Positions 5,536 to 12,866 of a stretch of 14,745 bases of DNA are shown piece after piece. The stretch is taken from NCBI GenBank assembly GCA_029550985.1, contig JAKPGH010000159.1, forward strand, positions 1 to 14,745, written 5' to 3'. The DNA comes from Bacillota bacterium (lineage in GTDB: Bacteria > Bacillota > Clostridia > Oscillospirales > Ruminococcaceae). The notes beneath the pieces are model-generated. The model ran no database searches, was not told the origin of the DNA, and was given only the letters and a program-made list of their open reading frames with translations. The translations under genes were made by a program, and so were the position numbers. The stretch's first letter is position 1; every line of letters starts with the position of its first letter.

Positions 5536-6441
5536 TTACTTCATCATGCTGGCAACTTCTTCGGCGAAGTTGTCTTCTCTCTTTTCCAGGCCTTCGCCCT
5601 TCTCAAAGCGAGTGAAGCGGACAATCTTGATGTTGCCGCCCAGGGACTTGGCGGTAGCCTCGGTATACTGGGCAACACTCTGTTCGGGATCCTTGACGAA
5701 GGGCTGATCCAACAAGCAGAACTCCTTGTAGAATTTCACAAGCCGTCCCGCCACCATCTTTTCGGCAATGTTCTGGGGTTTGCCCTCGTTCATGGCCTGA
5801 ATGGTGAGGATTTCCTTCTCCTTGTTCAGCACATCGGCGGGGACGTCGTCTCTGCTGACATACTGGGGAATGGCTGCGGCAATCTGCATGGCGATATCCT
5901 TGCCGTAGACCTCGAATTCGGGTTTGTCGCCCACGTTGGTCTCGAACTGCACCAGAACGCCGATGCGTCCGCCGCCGTGGATATAGCTGACGCAAACGCC
6001 TTCGTACCGCTCGAACCGGCGAATTTTCAGGTTTTCGCCAATGACCAGAATCTTATCCTGCAAAGCGGCCTGTACGGTGTCGTTGGAACCGGCCAGCTTG
6101 CAGTTGAGCAAAGCGTCCACATCGGCAGGGTTTTCGTCGATGATGGTGTCGGCCACTGCCTTGACAAAAGCCATAAACTCGGCGTTCTTGGCCACAAAGT
6201 CGGTTTCGGAGTTAACCTCCACCACGGCGCCTACGTTGCCCTTCACCACAGAGTAAACCACGCCTTCGGCGGCGATGCGGCCGGCCTTCTTGGCGGCGGC
6301 GGCAAGTCCTTTTTCCCGCAGCAGCTCAATAGCCTTTTCCATGTCTCCGTTGGCTTCGGTCAGGGCCTTTTTGCAGTCCATCATTCCAACGCCGGTCTTC
6401 TCCCGCAGGTTTTGAACATCCTTAGCGGTAAATGATGCCAT
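5536..6441 (-). CDS. tsf: Translation elongation factor Ts
   Basis: A 301-residue guanine nucleotide exchange factor for EF-Tu in the cytoplasm. The N-terminal UBA-like domain (VQNLREKTGVGMMDCKKAL) and the TDFVAKN motif that contacts EF-Tu are both clear. They are followed by the two core subdomains, ending in VRFTRFEKGEGLEKREDNF. Length is normal for the long Bacillota-type form. The ATG at 6441 has AAGGAGAG nine bases upstream. It lies 40 bases after rpsB on the same strand and shares its promoter. In most Bacillota pyrH and frr follow directly; here a terminator follows instead. Confidence 0.98.
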   Translation of the reverse strand: MASFTAKDVQNLREKTGVGMMDCKKALTEANGDMEKAIELLREKGLAAAAKKAGRIAAEGVVYSVVKGNVGAVVEVNSETDFVAKNAEFMAFVKAVADTIIDENPADVDALLNCKLAGSNDTVQAALQDKILVIGENLKIRRFERYEGVCVSYIHGGGRIGVLVQFETNVGDKPEFEVYGKDIAMQIAAAIPQYVSRDDVPADVLNKEKEILTIQAMNEGKPQNIAEKMVAGRLVKFYKEFCLLDQPFVKDPEQSVAQYTEATAKSLGGNIKIVRFTRFEKGEGLEKREDNFAEEVASMMK

Positions 6442-6481
6442 TGATATGCACTCTCCTTATTCAGTAGTCGTTTGCAGCTTC

Positions 6482-7240
6482 TTAATACTGCTTGGCAGCC
6501 TCGGCCTCTTCTTCGGCCATGTCGATATCTTCCTGCTCAGACGCAGCAATGGCGTCCCGCCCCTGCTGCCCTTCGATGAGGGCGTTGGCCATAATCTGGC
6601 AAATCAGCTTGACAGCGCGGATGGCGTCGTCGTTGCCGGGGATGACATAATCCACTTCGTCGGGATCGCAGTTGGTGTCCACAATGGCCACAACGGGGAT
6701 GTTCAGCTTTCTGGCCTCGGCCACAGCAATTCTTTCTTTGCGAGGGTCTATGACAAAGAGAGCGCCGGGCAGCTTATCCATTGTTTTAATGCCACCCAAA
6801 TACTTCTCAAGCTTTTCAATCTCCAGTGTCAGTTTGGCAACTTCCTTCTTGGTCAGCTTGTCGAAGGTGCCGTCCTCTTCCATGGCGCGCAGCTTGGCAA
6901 GGCGCTCGATACGGGTGCGGATGGTGTTGAAGTTGGTGAGCATACCGCCCAGCCAACGGGCGTTGACATAGTGGGCGCCCGCGCGGGTAGCCTCCTCACG
7001 GACGGAATCGGCAGCCTGCTTTTTGGTGCCAACAAACAGAATGGTTTCGCCCTGCTCGGCGAGGCCTCTGACAAACAGGTAGGCCTCCTCCAGTTTCTTT
7101 ACCGTTTTTTGCAGGTCGATGATATAGATGCCGTTGCGCTCGGTAAAGATATAAGGGGCCATCTTGGGGTTCCAGCGCCGGGTTTGGTGTCCGAAATGAA
7201 CGCCGGCTTCCAGCAGCTGCTTCATGGATACAATGCTCAT
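6482..7240 (-). CDS. rpsB: 30S ribosomal protein S2
   Basis: A 252-residue structural protein of the small ribosomal subunit. Classic phrases are present: LLEAGVHFGHQTRRWNPKM, IYIIDLQKT, the coiled-coil hairpin around KLTKKEVAKL, LPGALFVIDP and IPVVAIVDTNCDP. The C-terminal tail is acidic (EQEDIDMAEEEAEAA), as often seen. The start is the ATG at 7240, seven bases after AAGGAGG; the frame is open further upstream but the extension is leader RNA. It is transcribed from the promoter at 7360-7388 with a leader of about 110 bases, together with tsf. In many bacteria S2 represses its own operon through the leader. Confidence 0.98.
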   Translation of the reverse strand: MSIVSMKQLLEAGVHFGHQTRRWNPKMAPYIFTERNGIYIIDLQKTVKKLEEAYLFVRGLAEQGETILFVGTKKQAADSVREEATRAGAHYVNARWLGGMLTNFNTIRTRIERLAKLRAMEEDGTFDKLTKKEVAKLTLEIEKLEKYLGGIKTMDKLPGALFVIDPRKERIAVAEARKLNIPVVAIVDTNCDPDEVDYVIPGNDDAIRAVKLICQIMANALIEGQQGRDAIAASEQEDIDMAEEEAEAAKQY

Positions 7241-7353
7241 GTTTTTTCCTCCTTTTGGTTGGTCCGCCGCCATTCCGTTCAGGCCTCCGCCCCGCCGGAA
7301 CCTTCCGACCACCGCGCGGTGCCCCGTTATGGCGTGTGGATTGAATAATTCGC
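7241..7353 (-). promoter_or_regulatory. rpsB leader RNA, possible autoregulatory site
   Basis: About 110 GC-rich bases lie between the predicted transcription start and the rpsB ATG, with short complementary segments (for example TCGGAA with TTCCGG) near 7295-7310. Long structured leaders before rpsB commonly bind S2. I could not fold it reliably, so the regulatory role is inference. Confidence 0.35.
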
Positions 7354-7359
7354 CGAATA

Positions 7360-7388
7360 AGTGTACCATAAATTTTGCTTGGATGCAA
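7360..7388 (-). promoter_or_regulatory. Sigma-A-type promoter of rpsB-tsf
   Basis: On the minus strand, -35 TTGCAT (7388-7383) and -10 TACACT (7365-7360) are separated by exactly 17 bases. Position and strand fit the ribosomal protein operon. Confidence 0.7.
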
Positions 7389-7548
7389 CTGTTTATGCTA
7401 TTTTTATCAGCTTTTTCGCCTTTTATCCCTTCTTTGCTCTCGCAAATGAAAGGGGGAGGCTCGAAAACCGGACTGTTTTTAATTTTTCTACAAAAAATAC
7501 AGTCTTTTCGCATATTTCTTATCCGCTTTGTGGAACTAAAAACAAAAA

Positions 7549-7554
7549 TATGAT
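7549..7554 (+). promoter_or_regulatory. Possible -10 element of the AmmeMemoRadiSam operon
   Basis: TATGAT about 40 bases before the ATG at 7596. The upstream CTTTGTGG is only a weak -35 candidate, so this call is tentative. The region is AT-rich, as expected for a divergent promoter area with rpsB. Confidence 0.3.
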
Positions 7555-7595
7555 AGACTCAAAATAGATGCTTATGCTGTCAAGGAGGTGCCATT

Positions 7596-8975
7596 ATGTC
7601 CATCACAGCAGGATTTCTGGTACCCCATCCCCCTGTGATTATCCCTCAGGTGGGACAGGGTCGGGAAAAGGAAATTGCCGCCACCACCCGCAGCTACCGC
7701 GGCGTGGCCCGGCAGATTGGAGCACTGGCCCCCGATACCATCATCATCTTTACGCCTCACTCCACGGTTTATTCCGATTACATCCATATCTCCCCCGGAA
7801 AGGAAGCGGAGGGGAGCCTTGCCCAGTTCGGCTACGGCTCGCCCGTCAAAGTCCGCTACGACGAGGCTCTGGTGCGCCGGGTGGAAAAGCTCTGCGCCGA
7901 CGAGCGGCTGCCGGCGGGAACGCTGGGAGAGCGGGAGCCCCGGCTGGACCACGGAACCCTCATTCCCCTGCACTTCATCCGGGAATTTTGCGAAAACTTT
8001 GCCCTGGTGCGGGTATCCGCCTCCGGCCTTTCCCGGGAGGAGCACTACCGCTTCGGCATGCTGCTGGCTCAGGCGGTGGAGGAGCTGGGCCGCAGCGCGG
8101 TGGTCATTGCCAGCGGCGACCTTTCCCACAAGCTGACGGAGGACGGCCCCTACGGCTTTGTCCCCGAGGGTCCCCAATTGGACAAGGCTTTAACCGCCAT
8201 TCTGGACCGGGGCGACTTTGAAGCCCTGTTCGAGCTGGACGAAACCCTTTGCGACCGAGGGGCCGAGTGCGGCCTGCGCCCCATTTTGATGATGGCGGGC
8301 GCCCTGGACCGGCGTCAGGTTCACGCCAAGCTGCTCTCCTACGAAGGGCCCTTCGGGGTAGGTTACGGGGTGGCGGCGTTTGCCGTGGGAGGGGAGGACC
8401 CCAACCGCAACTTTTACAGCCGCAGGATGGAAAAACTGGCTTCGGAAATCAAACACCGCCACGCCCAGGAAAGCCCTTATGTCAAACTGGCCCGACAGAC
8501 GCTGGAAGAATATGTCCTCCACGGAAAGCTGCCGCCTTTGCCCAAGGATTTGCCGGAGGAAATGCTGAGCCGCCGGGCGGGAACCTTCGTCTCCATCAAA
8601 AAGCGGGGGCAGTTACGAGGCTGCATCGGCACCACCGGCCCAACCCAGCCCAACATCGCCGAGGAAATCCGCCACAACGCCATCGCCGCCGGCACCCGGG
8701 ACCCGCGCTTTTCCCCGGTGGAGCCTTGGGAACTGGAGGATTTGGTATACAGCGTGGACGTCCTCGCCACTCCCGAACCGGCCGACGAAACCATGCTGGA
8801 CCCCGTTCGCTACGGCGTCATTGTGGAGCGGGGCGGCAGGCGTGGGCTGCTGCTCCCCAACCTGGAAGGCATCGACACGGTGGAGGAGCAGATTGCCATT
8901 GCCCGCCACAAGGCCGGAATTCCGGAGGGCAAGCCGGTCAACCTCTACCGTTTTGAAGTCACCCGCTACACCTGA
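7596..8975 (+). CDS. AmmeMemoRadiSam fusion protein: MEMO/LigB-like domain plus AMMECR1 domain
   Basis: A 459-residue two-domain protein. Residues about 1-265 are a class III extradiol-dioxygenase (LigB/MEMO) fold, with putative metal ligands H11 (VPHPP), H55 (TPHS) and E224 (GAECG) and the ASGDLSHK segment. Residues about 290-459 are AMMECR1, with LRGCIGT at 340-346. The pairing of these two domains with a radical SAM enzyme defines the AmmeMemoRadiSam system, which is widespread but of unknown reaction. An RNA or protein modification role is only speculation. The ATG at 7596 has AAGGAGGTG five bases upstream. A micro-gene (9028) and the radical SAM gene (9141) follow on the same strand, so it should head an operon. 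No damage is visible. Confidence 0.92.
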   Translation: MSITAGFLVPHPPVIIPQVGQGREKEIAATTRSYRGVARQIGALAPDTIIIFTPHSTVYSDYIHISPGKEAEGSLAQFGYGSPVKVRYDEALVRRVEKLCADERLPAGTLGEREPRLDHGTLIPLHFIREFCENFALVRVSASGLSREEHYRFGMLLAQAVEELGRSAVVIASGDLSHKLTEDGPYGFVPEGPQLDKALTAILDRGDFEALFELDETLCDRGAECGLRPILMMAGALDRRQVHAKLLSYEGPFGVGYGVAAFAVGGEDPNRNFYSRRMEKLASEIKHRHAQESPYVKLARQTLEEYVLHGKLPPLPKDLPEEMLSRRAGTFVSIKKRGQLRGCIGTTGPTQPNIAEEIRHNAIAAGTRDPRFSPVEPWELEDLVYSVDVLATPEPADETMLDPVRYGVIVERGGRRGLLLPNLEGIDTVEEQIAIARHKAGIPEGKPVNLYRFEVTRYT

Positions 8976-9027
8976 TAAAACACCGGAATGAAACAAAAGC
9001 CGACTGTGTGGAAAGGATGGTGTCCAA

Positions 9028-9144
9028 ATGAAGGAAGATTATAAATTTGCAAGGCAGATGGCCCTCATCTCCCTGACCTTTGCGACGCTTCTTACTTTGG
9101 GTGGGTTTGCCATCAGCTTGCTGTTGGAGCAGAAAAGCCAGTGA
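9028..9144 (+). CDS. 38-residue single-span membrane protein, function unknown
   Basis: The short frame begins MKEDYKFARQ and ends LLLEQKSQ. A charged N-terminus precedes one hydrophobic helix of about 20 residues (MALISLTFATLLTLGGFAIS) and a short polar tail. AAAGGATGG sits seven bases before the ATG at 9028, a good ribosome binding site for so short a frame. Its TGA stop (9142-9144) overlaps the GTG start of the radical SAM gene (9141-9143) as GTGA, which implies translational coupling. The charge pattern suggests a bitopic micro-protein that could tether or regulate a partner at the membrane. I know of no family for it. It could instead be only a leader peptide that delivers ribosomes to the next gene, but the hydrophobic helix argues for a real product. 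Confidence 0.7.
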   Translation: MKEDYKFARQMALISLTFATLLTLGGFAISLLLEQKSQ

Positions 9145-9992
9145 TTGCCGCCCGCTTTCAAACGCAGGAGCAGGAAAAAGTCCGGTGCCTGCTCTGCCCG
9201 CACCATTGTCTGCTGGCGGACGGCGCCGTGGGGCGCTGTCTGGCCCGCCGCAACCACCAGGGAACGCTGATGGCGGAAAGTTACGGCCAACTTACCTCTC
9301 TGGCTTTGGACCCCATTGAGAAAAAGCCTCTCTATCACTTTCACCCGGGCAGCCGGATTCTCTCGGCGGGCAGCTATGGGTGCAATCTTTCCTGCGCCTT
9401 CTGCCAGAACCACACCATCTCCCGGCAGCGGGCGGAAAGCCGCTTTGTCCCTCCCGAGGAGCTTGCGGCGCTGAGCCAATCGGTGGGGCACCAAAACATC
9501 GGGGTGGCCTTCACCTACAACGAGCCTTTGATCGCCCCCGAATACCTGCTGGACTGCGCCGCGTTGCTGCGCAGGCAGCATCAAAAGGTGGTGCTGGTGA
9601 CCAACGGGTTTATCTGCCCGGGGCCTTTGGAGGAGGTGCTCTCGGTGGTGGATGCTCTCAACATCGACCTTAAGTGCTTTTCCCAGGAGGGGTACCGCAG
9701 GCTGGGCGGAGAGCTGGAAACGGTTTTGCACACCATTCGCCGCAGCGTGGAGGCGGGATGCCATGTGGAGGTCACCTGCCTGATTGTTCCCGGGCTCAGC
9801 GACAATCCCGACGAAATGGAGCGGATGGCGGCCTGGCTTGCCGGCGTCAGCCCTTCCATTCCCTTTCACGTCAGCCGGTTTTTCCCCCGCTACAAAATGT
9901 CCGATGCTCTTCCCACCCCGGTGGAAACAGTCTACGCTCTGGCGGAAGTGGCGAGAGGTTACCTGCGCCATGTGTACACCGGAAACTGTTAG
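9141..9992 (+). CDS. amrS: AmmeMemoRadiSam system radical SAM enzyme
   Basis: A 283-residue radical SAM enzyme. An N-terminal Cys/His cluster, C16-LLC-PHHC (C16, C19, C23) and C33, is typical of this family and of pyruvate-formate-lyase activase relatives. The SAM/4Fe-4S motif CNLSCAFC has Cys at 81, 85 and 88. The conserved VAFTYNEPLI, VTNGFI and LNIDLKCF segments mark the barrel strands. The start is GTG at 9141 inside the preceding stop codon; GGAG at 9126-9129 is a weak Shine-Dalgarno, consistent with coupled translation. It belongs with the MEMO-AMMECR1 fusion upstream. The substrate is unknown. The next promoter begins about 55 bases after the stop, with no clear terminator between. Confidence 0.93.
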   Translation: MIAARFQTQEQEKVRCLLCPHHCLLADGAVGRCLARRNHQGTLMAESYGQLTSLALDPIEKKPLYHFHPGSRILSAGSYGCNLSCAFCQNHTISRQRAESRFVPPEELAALSQSVGHQNIGVAFTYNEPLIAPEYLLDCAALLRRQHQKVVLVTNGFICPGPLEEVLSVVDALNIDLKCFSQEGYRRLGGELETVLHTIRRSVEAGCHVEVTCLIVPGLSDNPDEMERMAAWLAGVSPSIPFHVSRFFPRYKMSDALPTPVETVYALAEVARGYLRHVYTGNC

Positions 9993-10047
9993 GCAGAAAG
10001 CTTTTCTCAATCGGATAGAAAATATTGCTATTTGGTCAAAATAACTA

Positions 10048-10076
10048 TTGACAGTCACTATACCGCATGCTATCAT
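10048..10076 (+). promoter_or_regulatory. Sigma-A promoter of the T-box/lyase transcript
   Basis: -35 TTGACA (10048-10053) and -10 TATCAT (10071-10076) with a 17-base spacer; near consensus. Transcription should begin close to 10083, just ahead of the T-box. Confidence 0.85.
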
Positions 10077-10082
10077 AGCTGG

Positions 10083-10380
10083 CAATAAAGGCTGTGACGG
10101 AGAGAAAGACATACAGAGGTGCGGCACCGGCAAAAGGCCGGGTCAGAGAGTTCGCGGTTGGTGCAAGCGGACGCCGGTATGTATGTGGAAATACACTCCC
10201 GAGCTCGTCGGCTGAAGATCCCAGTAGGTCGATGCGTTTGCCCACGTTACAGGGCTAGGGTTGTCGGACCCAAAAATGAGGGGCGGCTGTTTCGACAGCC
10301 GCAAGCAGGGTGGTACCGCGGAAGACACAGTCTTTCGTCCCTGGGCAGGTTGAATGCCCGGCGACGAAAGGCTTTTTTGT
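10083..10380 (+). promoter_or_regulatory. T-box riboswitch, tyrosine specifier (UAC)
   Basis: The leader senses uncharged tRNA and lets transcription continue when it binds. Stem I includes ACGGAGAGAAAGACATAC on the 5' side and GTATGT on the 3' side, with the apical elements AGAGAG and GGTTGGTGCAAG (10145-10167). The specifier loop reads GGAAATACACTCCCGAGC. Set against the B. subtilis glyQS leader (CGAAAGGCAUUCUUGAGC), the codon in the GGC position is UAC at 10192-10194, a tyrosine codon. The T-box proper is AGGGTGGTACCGCG at 10307-10320; its UGGU can pair with ACCA, fitting the A73 discriminator of tRNA-Tyr. The competing terminator has CTTTCGTC (10332-10339) paired with GACGAAAG (10363-10370) and a T6 run at 10373-10378. 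Confidence 0.93.
10332..10378 (+). terminator. Regulated terminator of the T-box
   Basis: The stem CTTTCGTC/GACGAAAG is extended by CTGGGCA with TGCCCGG and followed by TTTTTT. The upstream T-box sequence at 10307-10320 competes with its 5' arm to form the antiterminator. Confidence 0.9.
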
Positions 10381-10444
10381 TTCGCTGGAGCATTCAAGGC
10401 CGAAATCTTCCGACGCAAATATCACACATTAGGAGGAAATCTTG

Positions 10445-11893
10445 ATGGCCAACGTAAAATTCTTCAGCGGAAAATCCTTGCCTGTGGAAATGCACAAAAC
10501 CCGGATGGTACAAAAACTCAACCTGCTGCCGGTGGAGCAGCGCAAAGAAGCCATGCTCAACGCCGGCTGCAACACCTTCCTGCTTCAAAACCGCGACGTC
10601 TTTCTGGATATGCTCACCGACTCCGGCACCAACGCCATGAGCGACCAGCAGATGGCCGCCATGATGCTGGCCGACGACTCCTACGCAGGCAGCCAAACCT
10701 TTGTCCGCCTGCAGGAGGCCTGCACCCACATGTTCGGCACCAAATTCCTGCTGCCCACCCACCAGGGAAGAGCCTGCGAGAACATCCTGGCTCAGGCCTA
10801 CGTCAGGGAAGGCAGCGTGGTGCCCATGAACTTCCACTTTACCACCACCAAAGCCCACATCACCCGGATGGGGGGCACGGTGGAGGAAATCCTCATCGAC
10901 GAGGGGCTCAACATCAACTCCACCCATCCCTTCAAGGGAAACATCGACCTTGCCAAACTGGAGGATTTGGTGGCCCGAGTAGGGGCCGACAACATCCCCT
11001 TTGTGCGGATAGAAGCCGGCACCAATCTCATCGGCGGGCAACCGGTCTCCCTGCAGAACTTTCGGGAAGTTTCCGCCTTCTGCCGCAATAAGGGTATCCG
11101 GTTTGTCATTGACGCTTCCCTGCTCTGCGACAATCTCTACTTCATCAAAACCCGGGAAGAAGCCTGCAAGGATATGGAGCTGGTGGACATTACCCGGGAG
11201 CTGGGTTCGCTGGCAGACATCATCTACTTCTCCGCCCGCAAGCTGGGTTGCGCCAGAGGCGGCGCCATCGTCACCAACAGCCGCGCCATTTACGAAGAAC
11301 TGCGGGACTTTGTTCCCCTCTTCGAGGGCTTTCTCACCTACGGCGGCATGAGTGTGCGGGAAATGGAAATTTTGGCCGTGGGCCTGTACGAGTCGTTGGA
11401 TTTGGACTTTATCATGCAAGCTCCTCTCTTTATTCAGGCCTTTTCCGAAGAGCTGCAGGCCAAGGGCGTTCCGGTGGTCAACCCTTCCGGCGGACTGGGA
11501 TGCCACGTGGATGCCTCCGCCTTCCTGCCCCATCTGGACCAGACCCAATACATCGCCGGTGCTCTGGCCGCCGCCTTCTACGTCGCCTCCGGCGTGCGGG
11601 GCATGGAGCGGGGCACCATGAGCGAGCAGCGGGAGCCCGACGGCTCCGAGCGATTTGCCCAAATGGAGCTGCTGCGTCTGGCGTTGCCCAAACGGGTCTT
11701 CTCCCTGTCCCAAATCCAGTACGCCGCCGACCGTCTGGCATGGCTCTATGAAAACCGCTCCCTCATCGGCGGGCTGCGGTATGTGGAGGAGCCCAAAATC
11801 ATGCGGTTCTTCTTTGGACGGCTGGAGCCCGTCGGCGACTGGATGGAGAAGCTGACCGCCGCCTTCCGCCGGGATTTCGGCGACAGCCTGTAA
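10445..11893 (+). CDS. Beta-eliminating lyase, tyrosine phenol-lyase type
   Basis: A 482-residue PLP enzyme of the tyrosine phenol-lyase/tryptophanase family, which cleave aromatic amino acids to pyruvate, ammonia and phenol or indole. Family residues, numbered here with the Citrobacter TPL equivalent, are Y80 (Y71), R109 in THQGR (R100), F132 and T133 in FTTT (F123/T124), N194 (N185), D223 (D214), PLP lysine K266 in SARK (K257) and R417 in PKRV (R404). The MERG motif with R389 corresponds to the TPL residue (R381) that recognises the phenol hydroxyl; tryptophanases have EIG. Unusually, the Arg after the PLP Asp (R217 in TPL, also Arg in tryptophanase) is Leu 226, and SGKKD reads SARKL. I chose the ATG at 10445, eight bases after AGGAGG; a TTG at 10442 is also possible. 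Expression is governed by the tyrosine T-box. Exact substrate is uncertain. Confidence 0.88.
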   Translation: MANVKFFSGKSLPVEMHKTRMVQKLNLLPVEQRKEAMLNAGCNTFLLQNRDVFLDMLTDSGTNAMSDQQMAAMMLADDSYAGSQTFVRLQEACTHMFGTKFLLPTHQGRACENILAQAYVREGSVVPMNFHFTTTKAHITRMGGTVEEILIDEGLNINSTHPFKGNIDLAKLEDLVARVGADNIPFVRIEAGTNLIGGQPVSLQNFREVSAFCRNKGIRFVIDASLLCDNLYFIKTREEACKDMELVDITRELGSLADIIYFSARKLGCARGGAIVTNSRAIYEELRDFVPLFEGFLTYGGMSVREMEILAVGLYESLDLDFIMQAPLFIQAFSEELQAKGVPVVNPSGGLGCHVDASAFLPHLDQTQYIAGALAAAFYVASGVRGMERGTMSEQREPDGSERFAQMELLRLALPKRVFSLSQIQYAADRLAWLYENRSLIGGLRYVEEPKIMRFFFGRLEPVGDWMEKLTAAFRRDFGDSL

Positions 11894-11929
11894 CTCAAGT
11901 CTCCTCTCTCCAATAGAAAACGACATCCC

Positions 11930-11962
11930 GAAAAGGGGAGAGGCTTAGCCTCTCCCCTTTTC
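11930..11962. terminator. Strong hairpin between convergent genes, bidirectional terminator
   Basis: GAAAAGGGGAGAGGC (11930-11944) and GCCTCTCCCCTTTTC (11948-11962) form a perfect 15-bp stem with loop TTA. The A and T tracts at the stem base serve as the U-tract in either direction; the lyase ends at 11893 and the AbrB-like gene at 12032. Confidence 0.8.
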
Positions 11963-12031
11963 AAAAATAAAAAACAGGCCGTACTCAAAATGGAGCACTG
12001 CCTGTCCTATCTATCGGCAAAATCAGCGAAC

Positions 12032-12280
12032 CTAATGAATTTGTCTGGCGCATTCCGGGCATATTAGTCCGTTCGCCACGATTTGAAGACCTTCCGACTC
12101 CTTCCCACACAGGGAGCATCGAGGGACCGCCTGCCGGATGTGGATGGATGGTGCAGCGCTGTCCATTACAATTTCCAGCCGTGATCCCGGTTTCCACCCC
12201 AGAACCTCCCTCATATGGCTGGGAATCATCACCCTCCCAACCTCATCGAGTGACCGGATATGTGCGTCTGGGTTACTCAT
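12032..12280 (-). CDS. AbrB/SpoVT-type DNA-binding protein with C-terminal CxxC/CxxC tail
   Basis: An 82-residue predicted transition-state-type regulator. Residues about 7-52 form the swapped-hairpin AbrB domain (RSLDEVGRVMIPSHMREVLG and KPGSRLEIV). The C-terminal third has CSLC and CPEC separated by 17 residues, a likely zinc-binding pair that replaces the longer multimerisation domain of B. subtilis AbrB; similar tails occur in clostridial relatives. The ATG at 12280 is chosen because GGAGG precedes it by seven bases; an in-frame ATG at 12325 lacks a site. It is convergent with the lyase gene and has its own, unidentified promoter in the AT-rich region upstream. Which genes it controls cannot be told from the sequence. 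Confidence 0.88.
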   Translation of the reverse strand: MSNPDAHIRSLDEVGRVMIPSHMREVLGWKPGSRLEIVMDSAAPSIHIRQAVPRCSLCGKESEGLQIVANGLICPECARQIH

Positions 12281-12325
12281 TGTTTTTCCTCCGCCTTTCC
12301 TTTGTTTTTTTGAGCAGTATGTCAA

Positions 12326-12828
12326 CCCATTGAAATCTTATCGCGCATCGTTGTGTTGCCGCCGTAAAAGGGCGGTGTCCCACCGCTGATAAAGCAAACA
12401 AAACCGCAGAGCATTGGTTTGCACCTGTTTATACGCAAAACAAAAACGCGCATAAGGATGCAACCCCTACACGCGCGGATATCGTATCGTGCCACTTGCA
12501 AGAAAGAGATGGATTTGATATAATCCCTTTCACCGCGTGGAAATGCAAGGGTGCTTGCGGTAATATTGCCCATCATGTTCCCGTTGCAGGTGTGCAGCTG
12601 GCAGCGGATGGGTTTCCTTTTTCTGGAAGTTCCGAAAAGAGAATACCATATTCGGTAATAAATGTCAATATTTTCCTTTTTTTATTTTTATACGACAAAA
12701 TATATAAAAATACATGATATTTATTGATCAGCACATCATAATAGGATAAGTGCAAGCTCCGAAAAGCAAACTTGATCCAGCGATGGCAGGTAGACGGCAA
12801 AAGATTGTGTCCTCCTTGAAATAACCGG
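12326..12828. other. AT-rich non-coding stretch between the AbrB-like gene and tRNA-Cys
   Basis: No credible gene was found on either strand. There is a short hairpin GCGGTG-TCC-CACCGC at 12372-12386. A weaker CGCGC/GCGCG pairing at 12447-12477 is followed on the minus strand by TTTTTGTTTT, so it could attenuate transcription into the AbrB-like gene. Minus-strand TTGACA at 12324-12319 lacks a -10. The part from about 12630 to 12730 is almost pure A/T. Confidence 0.4.
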
Positions 12829-12857
12829 TTGACAAACACGCAAATATCTCCTATAAT
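12829..12857 (+). promoter_or_regulatory. Consensus promoter of tRNA-Cys
   Basis: TTGACA (12829-12834), a 17-base spacer and TATAAT (12852-12857): a perfect sigma-A promoter ending nine bases before the mature tRNA. Confidence 0.9.
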
Positions 12858-12866
12858 ATCAGAGTC

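Noticed and set aside
6446..7348. Plus-strand frame of 300 codons
   Set aside because: Antisense to rpsB, which is certain from its sequence.
7473..7506. GACTGT/ACAGTC with A/T tracts between rpsB and the AmmeMemoRadiSam operon
   Set aside because: Six GC-containing pairs with a loose A/T extension and no transcript to end there; not called a terminator.
9039..10133. Minus-strand frame of 364 codons
   Set aside because: Shadow of the radical SAM gene, whose CxxxCxxC motif and family phrases are on the plus strand.
10119..10445. Plus-strand frame of 108 codons across the T-box
   Set aside because: The sequence is explained by conserved T-box RNA elements; the frame is incidental.
10394..11926. 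Minus-strand frame of 510 codons
   Set aside because: It is a His/Gly/Gln-rich shadow of the lyase gene and runs back through the T-box; no family signature and no ribosome binding site.
12322..12576. Minus-strand frame of 84 codons upstream of the AbrB-like gene
   Set aside because: No ribosome binding site, no recognisable domain, and it spans hairpins in the AT-rich spacer; more likely leader sequence.
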